37,535 nucleotides of DNA from the NCBI GenBank assembly GCA_024709145.1, contig JANJXG010000099.1, positions 1-37,535 of the forward strand. Reading direction: 5' to 3'. Of the stretch, positions 22,861-31,896 are shown one piece after another. The first letter of the stretch is position 1; every line of letters begins with the position of its first letter. The translations under genes and the position numbers were made by a program. The notes under the pieces are model-generated. The model had not been told where the DNA came from. It did no database searches and saw only the letters and a list, made by a program, of their open reading frames with translations. This stretch comes from Bacteroidales bacterium (GTDB lineage Bacteria > Bacteroidota > Bacteroidia > Bacteroidales > F082).

Positions 22861-23720
22861 TGAAGGGCGTTAAAGAGGACAAAGTGCTGATGAACTGACA
22901 GTTCTTCAAGTATATAACTGTACTCAAAGGCATTGTTTCGTTCGGCAAAACGAATATTTCGCACATATTGAAACAAAATTTCATAGATAGACATTCCTTT
23001 TTCGATGGAGCCACTTAAAACAATGTTTGTTGATTCGGGGTTTAACCGCAGCTGATCCATGCTAAAAAGCAGGAAGTAAATGAAGTCTTCAGGAGTTGTA
23101 AATTTGAAGTTATTGGCAAACAGCAACTTGTCGTTGCGAAGCACAACCATGTCGAAACCGGCATTGCGCACATGGACGTAAGCGGTCGGCTCACTGGTTT
23201 TGTTTCGCTGTGTAATCAGCAGACTTTCGATGAGCACAGATTGCAGGTGAGCTATCCGGGCATTGGCCCAGATGTCTTTAATCTTTTCGACCAAAGGGTT
23301 TGAAAGATAATAGACATTGAAAGCTTCGGCAGCCTTCAATGAATCGGACTGAATCCGGCTGTTGTCCTGAAAGGTTTGGTTGAAGGCAAGAAACAGCCCT
23401 TTTTCCTTTTCATCAAACAGCGGTGCAGGCACAAGGGTGTTGAACACATGATCGATGATAACCAAAACACTGTGAAAAGGATAAGTGATCCATTGCCTGA
23501 TCATTGCAATTTCGTCGAGCGTGGCGGCTAGTTTGGCAGAGTTATCCAACTGCTTGATGCTGAAGGTCTCCAATCCCAGGTAGCGGTTTTTGTCGAGAGA
23601 GAAAACGACAAAAGAAAAACCATCCGGAGAAAGCCGGATGGTGAGATGATAATTTCTTGTATGGTCTTCTCTGAAAGCTTTGTCGTAACGACTGATAACA
23701 GGTTTGGAAGCAGTAATCAT
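22848..23720 (-). CDS. DUF3822 family protein
   Basis: The 290-residue protein belongs to DUF3822, a Bacteroidota family usually encoded next to rsmD. It shows an actin/ASKHA-like layout in two halves: an N-terminal LTIRLSPDGFSFVVFSLDKNRYLGLETF strand pair and a later FDMVVLRNDKLLFANNFKFTTPEDFIYFLLF, with NIVLSGSIEKGMSIYEIL further on. This resembles PilM/FtsA-type folds, but the classic phosphate-binding glycine motifs are not obvious, so nucleotide binding is uncertain. The role is unknown. It overlaps rsmD by 13 bp and begins 16 bp after the preceding gene in the same operon. Confidence 0.85.
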   Translation of the reverse strand: MITASKPVISRYDKAFREDHTRNYHLTIRLSPDGFSFVVFSLDKNRYLGLETFSIKQLDNSAKLAATLDEIAMIRQWITYPFHSVLVIIDHVFNTLVPAPLFDEKEKGLFLAFNQTFQDNSRIQSDSLKAAEAFNVYYLSNPLVEKIKDIWANARIAHLQSVLIESLLITQRNKTSEPTAYVHVRNAGFDMVVLRNDKLLFANNFKFTTPEDFIYFLLFSMDQLRLNPESTNIVLSGSIEKGMSIYEILFQYVRNIRFAERNNAFEYSYILEELSVHQHFVLFNALQCEL

Positions 23721-23736
23721 GACAATAGATCAGATC

Positions 23737-24336
23737 TTACTCCCAGTTGCCGTCGGTAGAAGGTTCGGTTAAGGAACCCACTTTCAGACCTGGAAACCTT
23801 TCGATGGCTTCTTCACTGGCAATCAGGTTAAGAATCATTTGCTGATCCAATCCGGCCAAATAAACCTTAAAAGGAGCTTTTGCTTCAAAAACACTCACTT
23901 TCACTCCGCCGCGATCGATCTCACCGGCACCTAATTCAAAGGGAATACCATTGGAATAGGGGATAATTTTTAAATCTTCGAGTCTGAAGTTTTGATGATG
24001 CTTGAAAAGGGTGTCCAAAACCTTAACATATCCCAAAGTGTCGTTGATGGTCTTGGTAAAAGTTGTGTCACTTGGGTCAGGAATTACATTCACCACCGGA
24101 ATTTCTCCTTCCTTAATGTATTGCATGAGTGAATCAAAACTGGCTGTGTATTTCCCCCTGGCATTTTTATAGAGCGCCTGCACACTTCTGATGTCTTTTA
24201 AACGCTGTACAACTTCTGCCTCACGGTGTTTCTTCTCTTTAATGAAGTTAAGTGGTTGTGTAATGCTGTGGTACACCAAATAACCCAGCAAAATGATTAC
24301 CGCAAACAGGACCGCTTTAATGATGTTACTTTTCAT
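23737..24336 (-). CDS. Membrane-anchored protein of unknown function
   Basis: A 199-residue protein with one N-terminal transmembrane segment (about 7-24, AVLFAVIILLGYLVYHSI), then a helical stretch (FIKEKKHREAEVVQRLKDIRSVQALYKNARGKYTASFDSLMQYI) and a soluble C-terminal domain, probably on the outer face of the inner membrane. The helix followed by KYTASFDSLMQYI resembles the start of type II secretion/pilin-like pseudopilins, without the processed GFTLIE motif. Together with the PilM-like look of the downstream DUF3822 protein this hints, as inference only, at a filament- or secretion-related pair. The ATG at 24336 is chosen because it starts just before the membrane segment, 25 nt from a -7 box. 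Confidence 0.7.
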   Translation of the reverse strand: MKSNIIKAVLFAVIILLGYLVYHSITQPLNFIKEKKHREAEVVQRLKDIRSVQALYKNARGKYTASFDSLMQYIKEGEIPVVNVIPDPSDTTFTKTINDTLGYVKVLDTLFKHHQNFRLEDLKIIPYSNGIPFELGAGEIDRGGVKVSVFEAKAPFKVYLAGLDQQMILNLIASEEAIERFPGLKVGSLTEPSTDGNWE

Positions 24337-24360
24337 ATCCAATGATAATTTTTTCACCTG

Positions 24361-24368
24361 CAAATGTA
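24361..24368 (-). promoter_or_regulatory. -7 promoter box of the rsmD operon
   Basis: On the minus strand this reads TACATTTG, an exact TAnnTTTG, with transcription expected near 24354 and a leader of about 18 nt. No matching -33 element is seen. Confidence 0.5.
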
Positions 24369-24437
24369 TAGTTTTATTTGTAAACCATTTTAAATAATCG
24401 CAATTGATCTGAACATTTTCTTTGATGCGTTAACGGT

Positions 24438-24472
24438 TTTGTTTTCAAACAAAGCGGATTTGTGCCGGCACA
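24438..24472. repeat. Two neighbouring short palindromes in an intergenic gap
   Basis: TTTGTTT (24438-24444) and AAACAAA (24447-24453) form a 7-bp stem with a 2-nt loop. TGTGCCGGCACA (24461-24472) is a perfect 12-bp palindrome. They lie between the hybrid kinase stop and the rsmD-operon promoter, about 70-100 bp upstream of that promoter. They could be an operator or a weak terminator structure; there is no T-tract. Confidence 0.35.
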
Positions 24473-24567
24473 TGAATGAATCAAAGGGAGGCGCTTTTGT
24501 TAAGCAAGCTGTTTTTGTTGATGTCAGCTGATGGGTAAAAAACGGGTTAACACTGACAGCATGCGCT

Positions 24568-27501
24568 TTATGAGAAGTTCCTGCCCAGTACTTCGAGCAG
24601 CACCGGCAGCAAGAGCTGTGATTTGATGGGCTTGGCAATGTAGCCGTCGCAACCTGCCGAGAAACAGGCATCTTTTTCTTCGGTCATCGCAAAAGCAGTT
24701 TGTGCAATAACCGGCAGCTTAGGCCTGATCTTTTTAATTTCTTTTGTTGCTTCATAGCCGTTTATGCCCGGAAGCTGAATGTCCATCAGCACAAGATCGA
24801 GGTCAGGATGAGTCTGGCAAAGTTCGATGGCTTGCCTGCCTTCAATGGCTCTGAAAACAATCATGCCTACCGATTCGAGGATGATCTTGAGAAGGTCGAA
24901 ATTGGATTCGACATCCTCTACAACCAGCACTTTTTTACCTTGAAGCTGTTCGTTGGCTTCCTGGAGGCTTCGCTTTGTGATCTCAGTCAACTTTGCTTCA
25001 AGTGCGGGCAGCATGATAGAGACATAGGTGCCGGTGGCAGGTTGTGATTCAATGTGAATTGTACCGTTGAATTGATTTACAATCTGCTCAACAATGCTTA
25101 AACCGAGACCAGCGCCCGGATAAACCATCCCACTGCTTTCGTGTATTTTTGTAAATCGTTTGAAGAGCAGGTGTTTTTTACTGTTGGGTATGCCAATACC
25201 CGAATCTTTTACAAACAGCTGAAGCCAAAGTCCGGTGGAAACATCCTGTTTCATCGCAAAGCCGAATGTTATCTGGCCTTCTCCCGTAAATTTGAGTGCA
25301 TTGTCGTAAAGATTGATCATCAGCTGTTTGATTCGCTGTTTATCTGTTTTCACTACAACATCCTCGGCAGGTGTGGAGAGAATAATACGCAGATGGTTTT
25401 TGTTTTTCTGTGATGCCAGTTGGAGAAAGTCGGTGTGTAATTGTTGAAAGAATTCATTGAGGTGAACAGCTTCCTGTTTGAGTTTTATGGTGCCTGATTC
25501 GATGCGTGAAAGTTCGAGGATGTCGGCAATAAGGGCCATCAATGTGTTACCGTTGTCGCGGATATGCCGCAGATAGGTTCGCATTGTTTCTCTGCTGATT
25601 TTTTCATCTTCAAGCAGTTCGCTGAAACCGATCACGGCATTGAGGGGTGTGCGGATTTCATGCGACATATTCGATAGAAAGGCCGATTTGAGTTTGTCAG
25701 ATTCTTCGGCTAGCTTGAGTGCTTCGCTGAGTCTTGTTTCGGTTTGTTTCCTTTCGGTAATATCCCGGCCAATCACAATCAATGCCTTACGTGCACCGTT
25801 GGCGTAAAACAAGGGGATTTTAATAACGTCATACACATGCTCGAAGCCTTGGGGATCGGTGATGATTTCGTCGCTGCGGGTCATTTTCCGTTGTTGCCAG
25901 GCTTCCTCGTCCGACACGATGCAGGCTCTGAAAGCCAGGTCGTTATGGGGGCTCAACGGAATAAGGTCGAGATCGGTTTTGCCTTTGTAGTCCTGATCTT
26001 TCAGGCCAAACAGGCTGAGGTCGGCTTCATTGGCGATAACCCAACGACCCAGCCCGTCTTTGAAACAGACGATATCGGGCAGGGCGTTGATGAGCATGAG
26101 CAGTTTTTCTTCTTGCTCGGCAATGGTGGCATTACGTTCGGCAAGCAGGTCGCGGGCTTCTTGCATCAGATTGTTTTGCTGGTGAAGCTGGTTGTTGGCT
26201 TTTTTAAGCTTCCTGTACATGGCAAAATACAAGCCCAGGGTAATCAGCAGGATAATAACAGCAAGCAGGCTGAAATAAAGAAGAAGGATATTGGTTTTGT
26301 TTTTTTCTTTCTCATACACAATCACTTTGGTTTGCTCAACTTTTTCGTTTTCAAGTTCGGCAACTTCCTCCATCTTTTTTTCAACCTCAAAACGGGCCTG
26401 AAGATTTTCGACCGAGGCGGAATCGAAAAGTTGCTTGACTGAATCAAAGATTTCGTGATAGGTCTTAAGGGTCTTAAAAGCTTCAGCCTGATTGCCCAGA
26501 ATGTCCCAGGTTTGGTAAAGTTCTTTCAACACCTGAATGCGAAATTCGGGATCGGAATGGATGATCAGGTCGGCATCTGCTTTTTGAAAGGCATTGAGTG
26601 CCTGCCTTTTGTTGTTGTTTAGCTGATGGGCTTTGCCGATGCCAAACCAGGCTCGGGCCGTGGATTTGTTATTGTCCTCAAACAGGTGTAACGACTGTGT
26701 CAGGTAGTGGAAAGCACTGTCGGTTTGTCCGATTTCGAGATAGATGTTGCCAATATTCAACATGGCATTGGCTTTTCCCAGATGATCGTTCAGGGATGCA
26801 GCCAAAGGGAGACATTCCCTGAACAGCTGTATCGATTCGTAGTGTTTTCCTTCGGCCTGCCTGATCAATCCAAGGTTGTTGCGCGTTGAAAGCATTGAGG
26901 GCTGATCCTGTATTGATAGCGCGATCTGGAAGGCTTCCTCAAAATAAGCTGCTGCCTGATCGTAGGCCTGCAATTTATAATAAAGTGAACCGATGTTATT
27001 GTTGTTATAGCCGATGCTTTTTTTATTTCCAGTTAAGCGGTTTATTTCCAGCGCGTGATTGTAATAATCAATGGCTTTGAGGTAATGTCCCATATCACTG
27101 TAAACCAGCCCGTAATTATTGAGTATTTTGGCCATTTCCAAGCTATCGCCCAGTGCCTGAGCATGTTTATAGGCGGTATCGTAATACAGTATGGCCTGGC
27201 TGAATTGACTCAAACCATAGGAAGCCAGGCCGGCGTATTTATAGGCCCGCGGGAGACTGGTTTTTTGTTTTGCCGAGGCTGCAAGCCTGATGGCTTTTTG
27301 ACTTAAATCCAAGGCTTTGGCAGGGTTTGTAATGCTGAAGGTTTTTGCCAGGAAAAGGTAATCCTGCATGCCGGAGCTGTCCTGTGATACTTGCCGGGGT
27401 TGGTGCAGGCTGGTATCAGCTCCGGATTCATTCCGTGAGAATGCTGTCGTTGAAAGGATAAAAAAGCAGCAGTTGAGTATGAGTTTAAGCGTTGTTTTCA
27501 T
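24568..27501 (-). CDS. TPR-containing hybrid sensor histidine kinase
   Basis: A 977-residue membrane kinase. Order of parts: signal-type N-terminus (1-22); a periplasmic block of about 7-8 tetratricopeptide repeats (about 45-350; for example GHYLKAIDYYNHALEIN, QAYDQAAAYFEEAFQIA); a coiled coil (about 365-405); one transmembrane helix (ILLLYFSLLAVIILLITLGL); a second coiled coil; a PAS domain (DIVCFKDGLGRWVIAN to IGRDITERKQ); HisKA with the phospho-His (FLSNMSHEIRTPLNAVIGF); HATPase (NLYDNALKFTG, DSGIGIP, GAGLGLSI); and a C-terminal receiver with phospho-Asp in LVLMDIQLPG and Lys in AKPIK. No DNA-binding domain is present, so output must pass to a partner. The start overlaps the upstream gene by 17 bp. 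The signal sensed by the TPRs is unknown. Confidence 0.93.
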   Translation of the reverse strand: MKTTLKLILNCCFFILSTTAFSRNESGADTSLHQPRQVSQDSSGMQDYLFLAKTFSITNPAKALDLSQKAIRLAASAKQKTSLPRAYKYAGLASYGLSQFSQAILYYDTAYKHAQALGDSLEMAKILNNYGLVYSDMGHYLKAIDYYNHALEINRLTGNKKSIGYNNNNIGSLYYKLQAYDQAAAYFEEAFQIALSIQDQPSMLSTRNNLGLIRQAEGKHYESIQLFRECLPLAASLNDHLGKANAMLNIGNIYLEIGQTDSAFHYLTQSLHLFEDNNKSTARAWFGIGKAHQLNNNKRQALNAFQKADADLIIHSDPEFRIQVLKELYQTWDILGNQAEAFKTLKTYHEIFDSVKQLFDSASVENLQARFEVEKKMEEVAELENEKVEQTKVIVYEKEKNKTNILLLYFSLLAVIILLITLGLYFAMYRKLKKANNQLHQQNNLMQEARDLLAERNATIAEQEEKLLMLINALPDIVCFKDGLGRWVIANEADLSLFGLKDQDYKGKTDLDLIPLSPHNDLAFRACIVSDEEAWQQRKMTRSDEIITDPQGFEHVYDVIKIPLFYANGARKALIVIGRDITERKQTETRLSEALKLAEESDKLKSAFLSNMSHEIRTPLNAVIGFSELLEDEKISRETMRTYLRHIRDNGNTLMALIADILELSRIESGTIKLKQEAVHLNEFFQQLHTDFLQLASQKNKNHLRIILSTPAEDVVVKTDKQRIKQLMINLYDNALKFTGEGQITFGFAMKQDVSTGLWLQLFVKDSGIGIPNSKKHLLFKRFTKIHESSGMVYPGAGLGLSIVEQIVNQFNGTIHIESQPATGTYVSIMLPALEAKLTEITKRSLQEANEQLQGKKVLVVEDVESNFDLLKIILESVGMIVFRAIEGRQAIELCQTHPDLDLVLMDIQLPGINGYEATKEIKKIRPKLPVIAQTAFAMTEEKDACFSAGCDGYIAKPIKSQLLLPVLLEVLGRNFS

Positions 27502-27964
27502 CGGAAATATCACTGGCCGGGAATTGAAAGTTTTCTTGAAGCTGGGAATAAACGGGGATATAATCCAGAAAATCAATTTGGTTGTTAAGGAAATCGCAAC
27601 GAACGCAATAACTTGTTTTGCTGTTGGTTAGCAGAAGGTATTCAACCTGCAGGGCCTGGTTGTAGCGGGTGGCCTGATCGAGCACCTGCTGGCTGATGGG
27701 AATGTGAGCAGCTTTGCATTCCACAATCATCAAGGGACGGCCTTCGGTTGAAAAAACCACGATGTCGCAGCGTTTATCCAATTGATTGAGGCGTAATGAA
27801 TGCTCTACGGAGATTAAACCGGAAGGCATTCCTAGCTCTGTAATGAGGTGATATAAGGTTGTTTGCCTGACTTCCTCCTCAGGGGTAAGCGCAACAAACT
27901 TTCTCCTTACAGGATCAAAGACTTCTTTCTTGCCTTCGTTATCGCGTGTTTTAAACCATTGCAT
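27485..27964 (-). CDS. HsdR N-terminal-like PD-(D/E)xK protein
   Basis: The 159-residue protein is a stand-alone version of the nuclease domain at the N-terminus of type I restriction subunit HsdR. FDPVRRKFVALTPEEEVRQ leads into the PD-(D/E)xK core, with Asp67 in CDIVVF and Glu82 and Lys84 in IVECKA. No hsdM, hsdS or helicase part exists nearby, so this is not a restriction system. It is a conserved Bacteroidota gene often found beside holA, perhaps acting in DNA repair or processing, which is inference. The frame begins at a GTG (27967), but the next codon is ATG (27964), taken as the start. Its 3' end overlaps the hybrid kinase start by 17 bp, tying two otherwise unrelated genes together. 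Confidence 0.85.
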   Translation of the reverse strand: MQWFKTRDNEGKKEVFDPVRRKFVALTPEEEVRQTTLYHLITELGMPSGLISVEHSLRLNQLDKRCDIVVFSTEGRPLMIVECKAAHIPISQQVLDQATRYNQALQVEYLLLTNSKTSYCVRCDFLNNQIDFLDYIPVYSQLQENFQFPASDISDENNA

Positions 27965-27990
27965 CACCCGTATGGAATTGATTTGCTGTT

Positions 27991-27998
27991 CAAAAGTA
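27991..27998 (-). promoter_or_regulatory. -7 promoter box of the HsdR-N gene
   Basis: On the minus strand this reads TACTTTTG, an exact TAnnTTTG, 27 bp before the ATG at 27964. It would drive the HsdR-N gene and possibly the overlapping hybrid kinase. Confidence 0.5.
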
Positions 27999-28169
27999 CA
28001 GCATTCCTTTGCCTTGCACCATGTTTTTTAGGGATTTTTTTTCAATACGGGAATGATGTCTTATCACAGGCATCCACACAGCAGGCTGAAAGCGCCGGCA
28101 AGGATCGCTGAGGAAGACGGAAGGGTAGTCCGGCTTTTGACGGCAACAGAAAGATAAACAATAGTTTTG

Positions 28170-28177
28170 TATATTTG
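28170..28177 (+). promoter_or_regulatory. -7 promoter box of the AMP nucleosidase gene
   Basis: TATATTTG matches TAnnTTTG and lies 81 bp before the ATG at 28259, giving a leader of about 75 nt, the longest inferred in the window. No -33 element with the right spacing is seen. Confidence 0.45.
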
Positions 28178-28258
28178 TCGGAACCAAAGATTTTGGGAAA
28201 ATCACGGCCTTCGATCAGCAATTGTTTGATTGAAAGCACCGTAAATAAAGGTTCAACT

Positions 28259-29029
28259 ATGAAGACCAAGAAAGAAATCATCGAGAACTGGTTGCCCCGC
28301 TACACAGGACAGCCTTTGAGTGCGTTTGGACAGTATATCCTGCTTACCAATTTCAATCATTATCTTGAGTTGTTCGCCGAATGGCACAATGTGCCGATTA
28401 TGGGACAAGATAGTCCGATGCCTTGCGCCACAGCCGACGATATCACTATCATCAATTTCAGTATGGGTAGTGCCAATGCAGCCACCATCATGGATTTACT
28501 GGGTGCGATTCATCCCAAAGCTGTATTGTTTCTCGGCAAATGTGGTGGCTTAAAAAAGAAGAACAATGTCGGTGATTTTATCCTGCCCATTGCAGCCATC
28601 AGGGGTGAAGGAACCTCCAACGATTATCTGCCGGTGGAGGTGCCTGCCTTGCCGGCTTTCAGCCTTCAAAAGGCCATCTCGACAACCATCAGGGAGCATG
28701 GACGTGATTACTGGACTGGCACAGTTTACACCACCAACCGCAGGGTGTGGGAACATGACGATGAGTTTAAAGAATACCTGATTAAAACACGAAGTATGGC
28801 CGTTGACATGGAAACCGCCACGATTTTTGTTGTCGGCTTTGCCAATGAAATCCCTACAGGAGCTTTACTCCTTGTTTCGGATCAACCGATGGTTCCCGAA
28901 GGGGTGAAGACCTCCGAAAGCGATAAAAAAGTGAATCAGCGTTTTGTGCATGAACACCTGAAAATCGGGATTGAATCGCTTCACATGCTGATCAACAACG
29001 GACAAACTGTGAAACACCTCCGTTTTTAA
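28259..29029 (+). CDS. amn: AMP nucleosidase
   Basis: This 256-residue enzyme of the nucleoside phosphorylase superfamily cleaves AMP to adenine and ribose 5-phosphate, adjusting the adenylate pool. It is the short Bacteroidota form without the N-terminal regulatory domain of E. coli Amn. Seen in the sequence are INFSMGSANAATIMDLL, FLGKCGGLKKKNNVGDFILPIAAIRGEGTSNDYLP (the phosphate- and base-site loops of the fold) and the ribose-binding SMAVDMETATIF with its conserved Met-Glu. A further SDQPMVPEGVKTSESDKKVN matches the family. The ATG at 28259 starts the conserved part; an upstream frame is open but lies in the leader. The stop overlaps the holA start by one base (TAATG). Confidence 0.92.
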   Translation: MKTKKEIIENWLPRYTGQPLSAFGQYILLTNFNHYLELFAEWHNVPIMGQDSPMPCATADDITIINFSMGSANAATIMDLLGAIHPKAVLFLGKCGGLKKKNNVGDFILPIAAIRGEGTSNDYLPVEVPALPAFSLQKAISTTIREHGRDYWTGTVYTTNRRVWEHDDEFKEYLIKTRSMAVDMETATIFVVGFANEIPTGALLLVSDQPMVPEGVKTSESDKKVNQRFVHEHLKIGIESLHMLINNGQTVKHLRF

Positions 29030-30033
29030 TGGCTGCCACCTACGAACAGATTCTTGCTGAAATAAGAAATAAGGTGTTCAGACCCATTTATTTTTTGATG
29101 GGAGAAGAACCTTATTTTATCGACTCCATCACCGAAATGCTTGAGGAGCATGTGCTCGAAGAGGCTTATAAGGCTTTCAATCTGCTCATTATGTATGGCC
29201 GTGATGTGGATGCTGTGACGATAGCCAATCAGGCACGCACTTTTCCCATGTCGGGCAATTATCAGCTGTTGATAGTCAAGGAAGCGCAGGATGTGAAAGA
29301 CCTGGAAAAAATAGAACCTTATCTGGGTACTTTTCCCGAAAGTACGATTCTGGTCATCAACTACAAGTATAAAAAAATTGACGGACGCCGGAGTCTGGCC
29401 AAAACTCTCGACAAGATGGGGGTGTTGTTTGAATCGAAGAAGCTGTATGATAACAACATACCTGAGTGGATCAATAAATACCTGCAGCAGCGCAACTACA
29501 GCATGACACCCAAGGCCACACAGATTATGGCTGATTTTTTGGGTAACGACCTGCACAAGGTTCGCAATGAACTGGAAAAACTGATGATCTCGCTGCCGCC
29601 CGGCACAAAAATCACTGATGCCGAAGTGGAGTCGAAAATTGGCATCTCGAAGGATTTCAATGTTTTTGAGCTTCAAAAGGCGCTGGGTAAAAAGGATATT
29701 TTTAAGGCCAACCAAATTGTCAATTATTTCGGAGCCAACAAAAAGGATAATCCCGTGACGATGGTTGTGATCATCCTTTACGGTTTTTTTGCCAAGGTGC
29801 TGAAGTACCATTATGCGGCTGATAAGTCGAAGAACAACATTGCCACCGTTTTAGGCGTTAACCCATTCTTTGTGACTGACTACCAGGAGGCTGCCTCAAA
29901 TTATACCATTGCCGAAGCAGTGAAGAACATTGCTTTGCTGCGTGAATATGATTTGAAGTCGAAGGGTTATGGCAGCAATGGCCTCGACGAAGCCGACCTT
30001 TATCAGGAGTTGATCTACAAAATTCTGCACTGA
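29029..30033 (+). CDS. holA: DNA polymerase III subunit delta
   Basis: The delta subunit is the wrench of the clamp loader: it opens the beta clamp during loading. The 334-residue protein has the HolA layout of an N-terminal AAA+-like domain with a degenerate P-loop (IYFLMGEEPYFIDSITEML), a lid with FLGNDLHKVRNELEKLMI, and a C-terminal helical domain with ISKDFNVFELQKALGKKD and a final DLYQELIYKIL. Position in the family is clear despite low general sequence conservation. The start codon overlaps the AMP nucleosidase stop in a TAATG, so the two are cotranscribed. It converges with the acyl-CoA synthetase gene, 20 bp away, without a clear hairpin between them. Confidence 0.93.
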   Translation: MAATYEQILAEIRNKVFRPIYFLMGEEPYFIDSITEMLEEHVLEEAYKAFNLLIMYGRDVDAVTIANQARTFPMSGNYQLLIVKEAQDVKDLEKIEPYLGTFPESTILVINYKYKKIDGRRSLAKTLDKMGVLFESKKLYDNNIPEWINKYLQQRNYSMTPKATQIMADFLGNDLHKVRNELEKLMISLPPGTKITDAEVESKIGISKDFNVFELQKALGKKDIFKANQIVNYFGANKKDNPVTMVVIILYGFFAKVLKYHYAADKSKNNIATVLGVNPFFVTDYQEAASNYTIAEAVKNIALLREYDLKSKGYGSNGLDEADLYQELIYKILH

Positions 30034-30053
30034 GCGCAGCTTATGCCCGCCCT

Positions 30054-31838
30054 TTAGTCAGCTGTCGCTCCGAAAAGTGCGGCAATTTTTACCTGATATT
30101 TTTCGCAGATGAAGGCCCTTTTCAATTTGAGATTGGCGGTAAGTTCTCCGGTTGCAACCGACCATTCATGGTCGATGAGATCAAATTTTTTAATTTGTTC
30201 GAAGTCGCCGAAATGTTTGTTAAGCTGGTCGATTTCGCGTTTGATGCACAGCTTCACTTCTTTGGTCTGAATCATTTCGGTGTCGGTTGAATAGGTCAGG
30301 CCTTGCTTGCGACACCAGCTCCGGAGGTGATCAAAATCCGGAACGATGAGTGCAGCAGCAAACTTTTGGTTTTCGCCCACCACAAATATACCATCGATGA
30401 AAGGTGATTCCTTGAACTTGTTTTCGATCAGGGCAGGGCTGATGTATTTGCCCATCGAGGTTTTAAAGATCTCTTTGATTCTTCCTGTGATGCGGAGGTA
30501 ACCTTGTTCCAACACGCCTTTGTCGCCGGTGTGAAACCAGCCCTGATCATCCATCACGGCAGCTGTCAGTTCGGGGCTTTTGAAATAGCCTTGCATAACA
30601 TTCGGCCCTTTGACAAGAATTTCGCCCTCTTCCGAGATGTTAACCTGTACATTGCTGATTACTTGTCCGACGGTTCCGGGCTTGATACCTTTTTTGTCGA
30701 GGGTATTCACGGCAATTACCGGCGATGTTTCGGTGAGTCCGTACCCTTCGAGCACGGGGATGCCTGCTGCCGTAAAAATCCGGATAAGCCGGGGCTGCAG
30801 GGCAGCGCCACCCGACACAATCACACGCATCCTGCCCCCCAAGGCTTCACGCCATTTGTTAAAAACAAGGCGGTTGGCAAGCCAAAGCTGTGCCTTATAG
30901 ATAAAACCATTGCCGTCAAAAGGTTCAAAACGATGACCCAGATTCAAAGCCCAAAGGAAGATCTTTCTTTTTAACCCGCTGGTCTTCATACCTTTCGACA
31001 AGATTTTATCATACACCTTTTCGAGAAGCCTTGGCACTGTCGTCAGAATCTCGGGCGAAACCTCCCGGATGTTGTCAGCGATGGTTCCCATATTTTCAGC
31101 ATAATAAATGGATACACCCAGATAATGATAGGTGTAGATGTTCATTCTTTCATACACATGGCAGAGGGGGAGGTAGCTCAGCGCCCGGCAATGCTCATCC
31201 ACGGGAAAGATGTGATGAACAGCGGCCACATTGCTGAGTAAATTGTTGTGTGAAAGCATGACCCCTTTTGGATTACCGGTTGTGCCGGAAGTATATATCA
31301 AGGTGGCTGTGTCGGTAGCCTTGACGGAATCTTTGCGTTGTTGCAACAAAACCGGATCGGCATGCGCAAGACCCATTTCGATCAGGCTGTCAAGTTTTTT
31401 CACACCTTCGATTTCTCTGAAGGCATACCAGTCGGCGATGTGTCCGATGCCGGGTAAAATGTCTTTTACCTTTCGGTAGAGGTCAGCGCCGGAGATAAAA
31501 ACGTATTTTACACCGGAATGATTCAAAATATACTGATAGTCCGACTCGCTGATTGTTGGGTAAATGGGAACATGAACAGCCCCTGTCTGAAGGATGCCCA
31601 TATCCATGAAATTCCATTCGGGCATATTGACAGAGATGGTTGCAATTTTATCACCGGGTCCGACACCCAGCCTCAGCAGGGCATAGCTGATGGCATCCAC
31701 TTTGGTACGATAGTCCTGAATGGAATAGCCTGTCCACCGGCCATTTTCCTTTCCTGACAGCACATCGCTCTTGGGTTGAAATGTTTGTTCATAATAAGGC
31801 AGTAAATCAAAGATACGGGTTACTGATTTGTTCATCAT
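30054..31838 (-). CDS. Long-chain-fatty-acid--CoA ligase (acyl-CoA synthetase)
   Basis: The 594-residue enzyme activates a fatty acid with ATP to an acyl-adenylate and then to acyl-CoA, at the membrane or in the cytosol. It belongs to the adenylate-forming superfamily. Motif A3 is TLIYTSGTTGNPKGVMLSHNN, A5 is LEGYGLTETSP, A7 is GWFHTGDKGV, A8 is ITGRIKEIFKTSMGKYISP, and a late-domain lysine lies near the C-terminus (TANLKLKR). Length and A8 sequence match the FadD15-like long-chain group common in Bacteroidota. The chosen ATG at 31838 is followed by a second ATG; an upstream TTG at 31868 is less likely. A good promoter lies 59 bp upstream. It is separate from the SDR/purL unit. Confidence 0.92.
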   Translation of the reverse strand: MMNKSVTRIFDLLPYYEQTFQPKSDVLSGKENGRWTGYSIQDYRTKVDAISYALLRLGVGPGDKIATISVNMPEWNFMDMGILQTGAVHVPIYPTISESDYQYILNHSGVKYVFISGADLYRKVKDILPGIGHIADWYAFREIEGVKKLDSLIEMGLAHADPVLLQQRKDSVKATDTATLIYTSGTTGNPKGVMLSHNNLLSNVAAVHHIFPVDEHCRALSYLPLCHVYERMNIYTYHYLGVSIYYAENMGTIADNIREVSPEILTTVPRLLEKVYDKILSKGMKTSGLKRKIFLWALNLGHRFEPFDGNGFIYKAQLWLANRLVFNKWREALGGRMRVIVSGGAALQPRLIRIFTAAGIPVLEGYGLTETSPVIAVNTLDKKGIKPGTVGQVISNVQVNISEEGEILVKGPNVMQGYFKSPELTAAVMDDQGWFHTGDKGVLEQGYLRITGRIKEIFKTSMGKYISPALIENKFKESPFIDGIFVVGENQKFAAALIVPDFDHLRSWCRKQGLTYSTDTEMIQTKEVKLCIKREIDQLNKHFGDFEQIKKFDLIDHEWSVATGELTANLKLKRAFICEKYQVKIAALFGATAD

Positions 31839-31896
31839 GCTTTTTAGTATGTGTGTGTTATCGACCAACCGACTGTTTCACAGTTGAATGCGGCGG

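Noticed and set aside
25744-26442. 232-codon frame antisense to the hybrid kinase
   Set aside because: Lies wholly inside a well-supported gene and shows the hydrophobic, low-complexity look of an antisense shadow frame.
27485-27964. Type I restriction-modification system
   Set aside because: Only the small N-terminal nuclease-like domain exists; no helicase part, hsdM or hsdS is found in the window.
29026-29811. 261-codon frame antisense to holA
   Set aside because: Completely opposite a recognised holA gene with intact motifs; the composition is that of a shadow frame.
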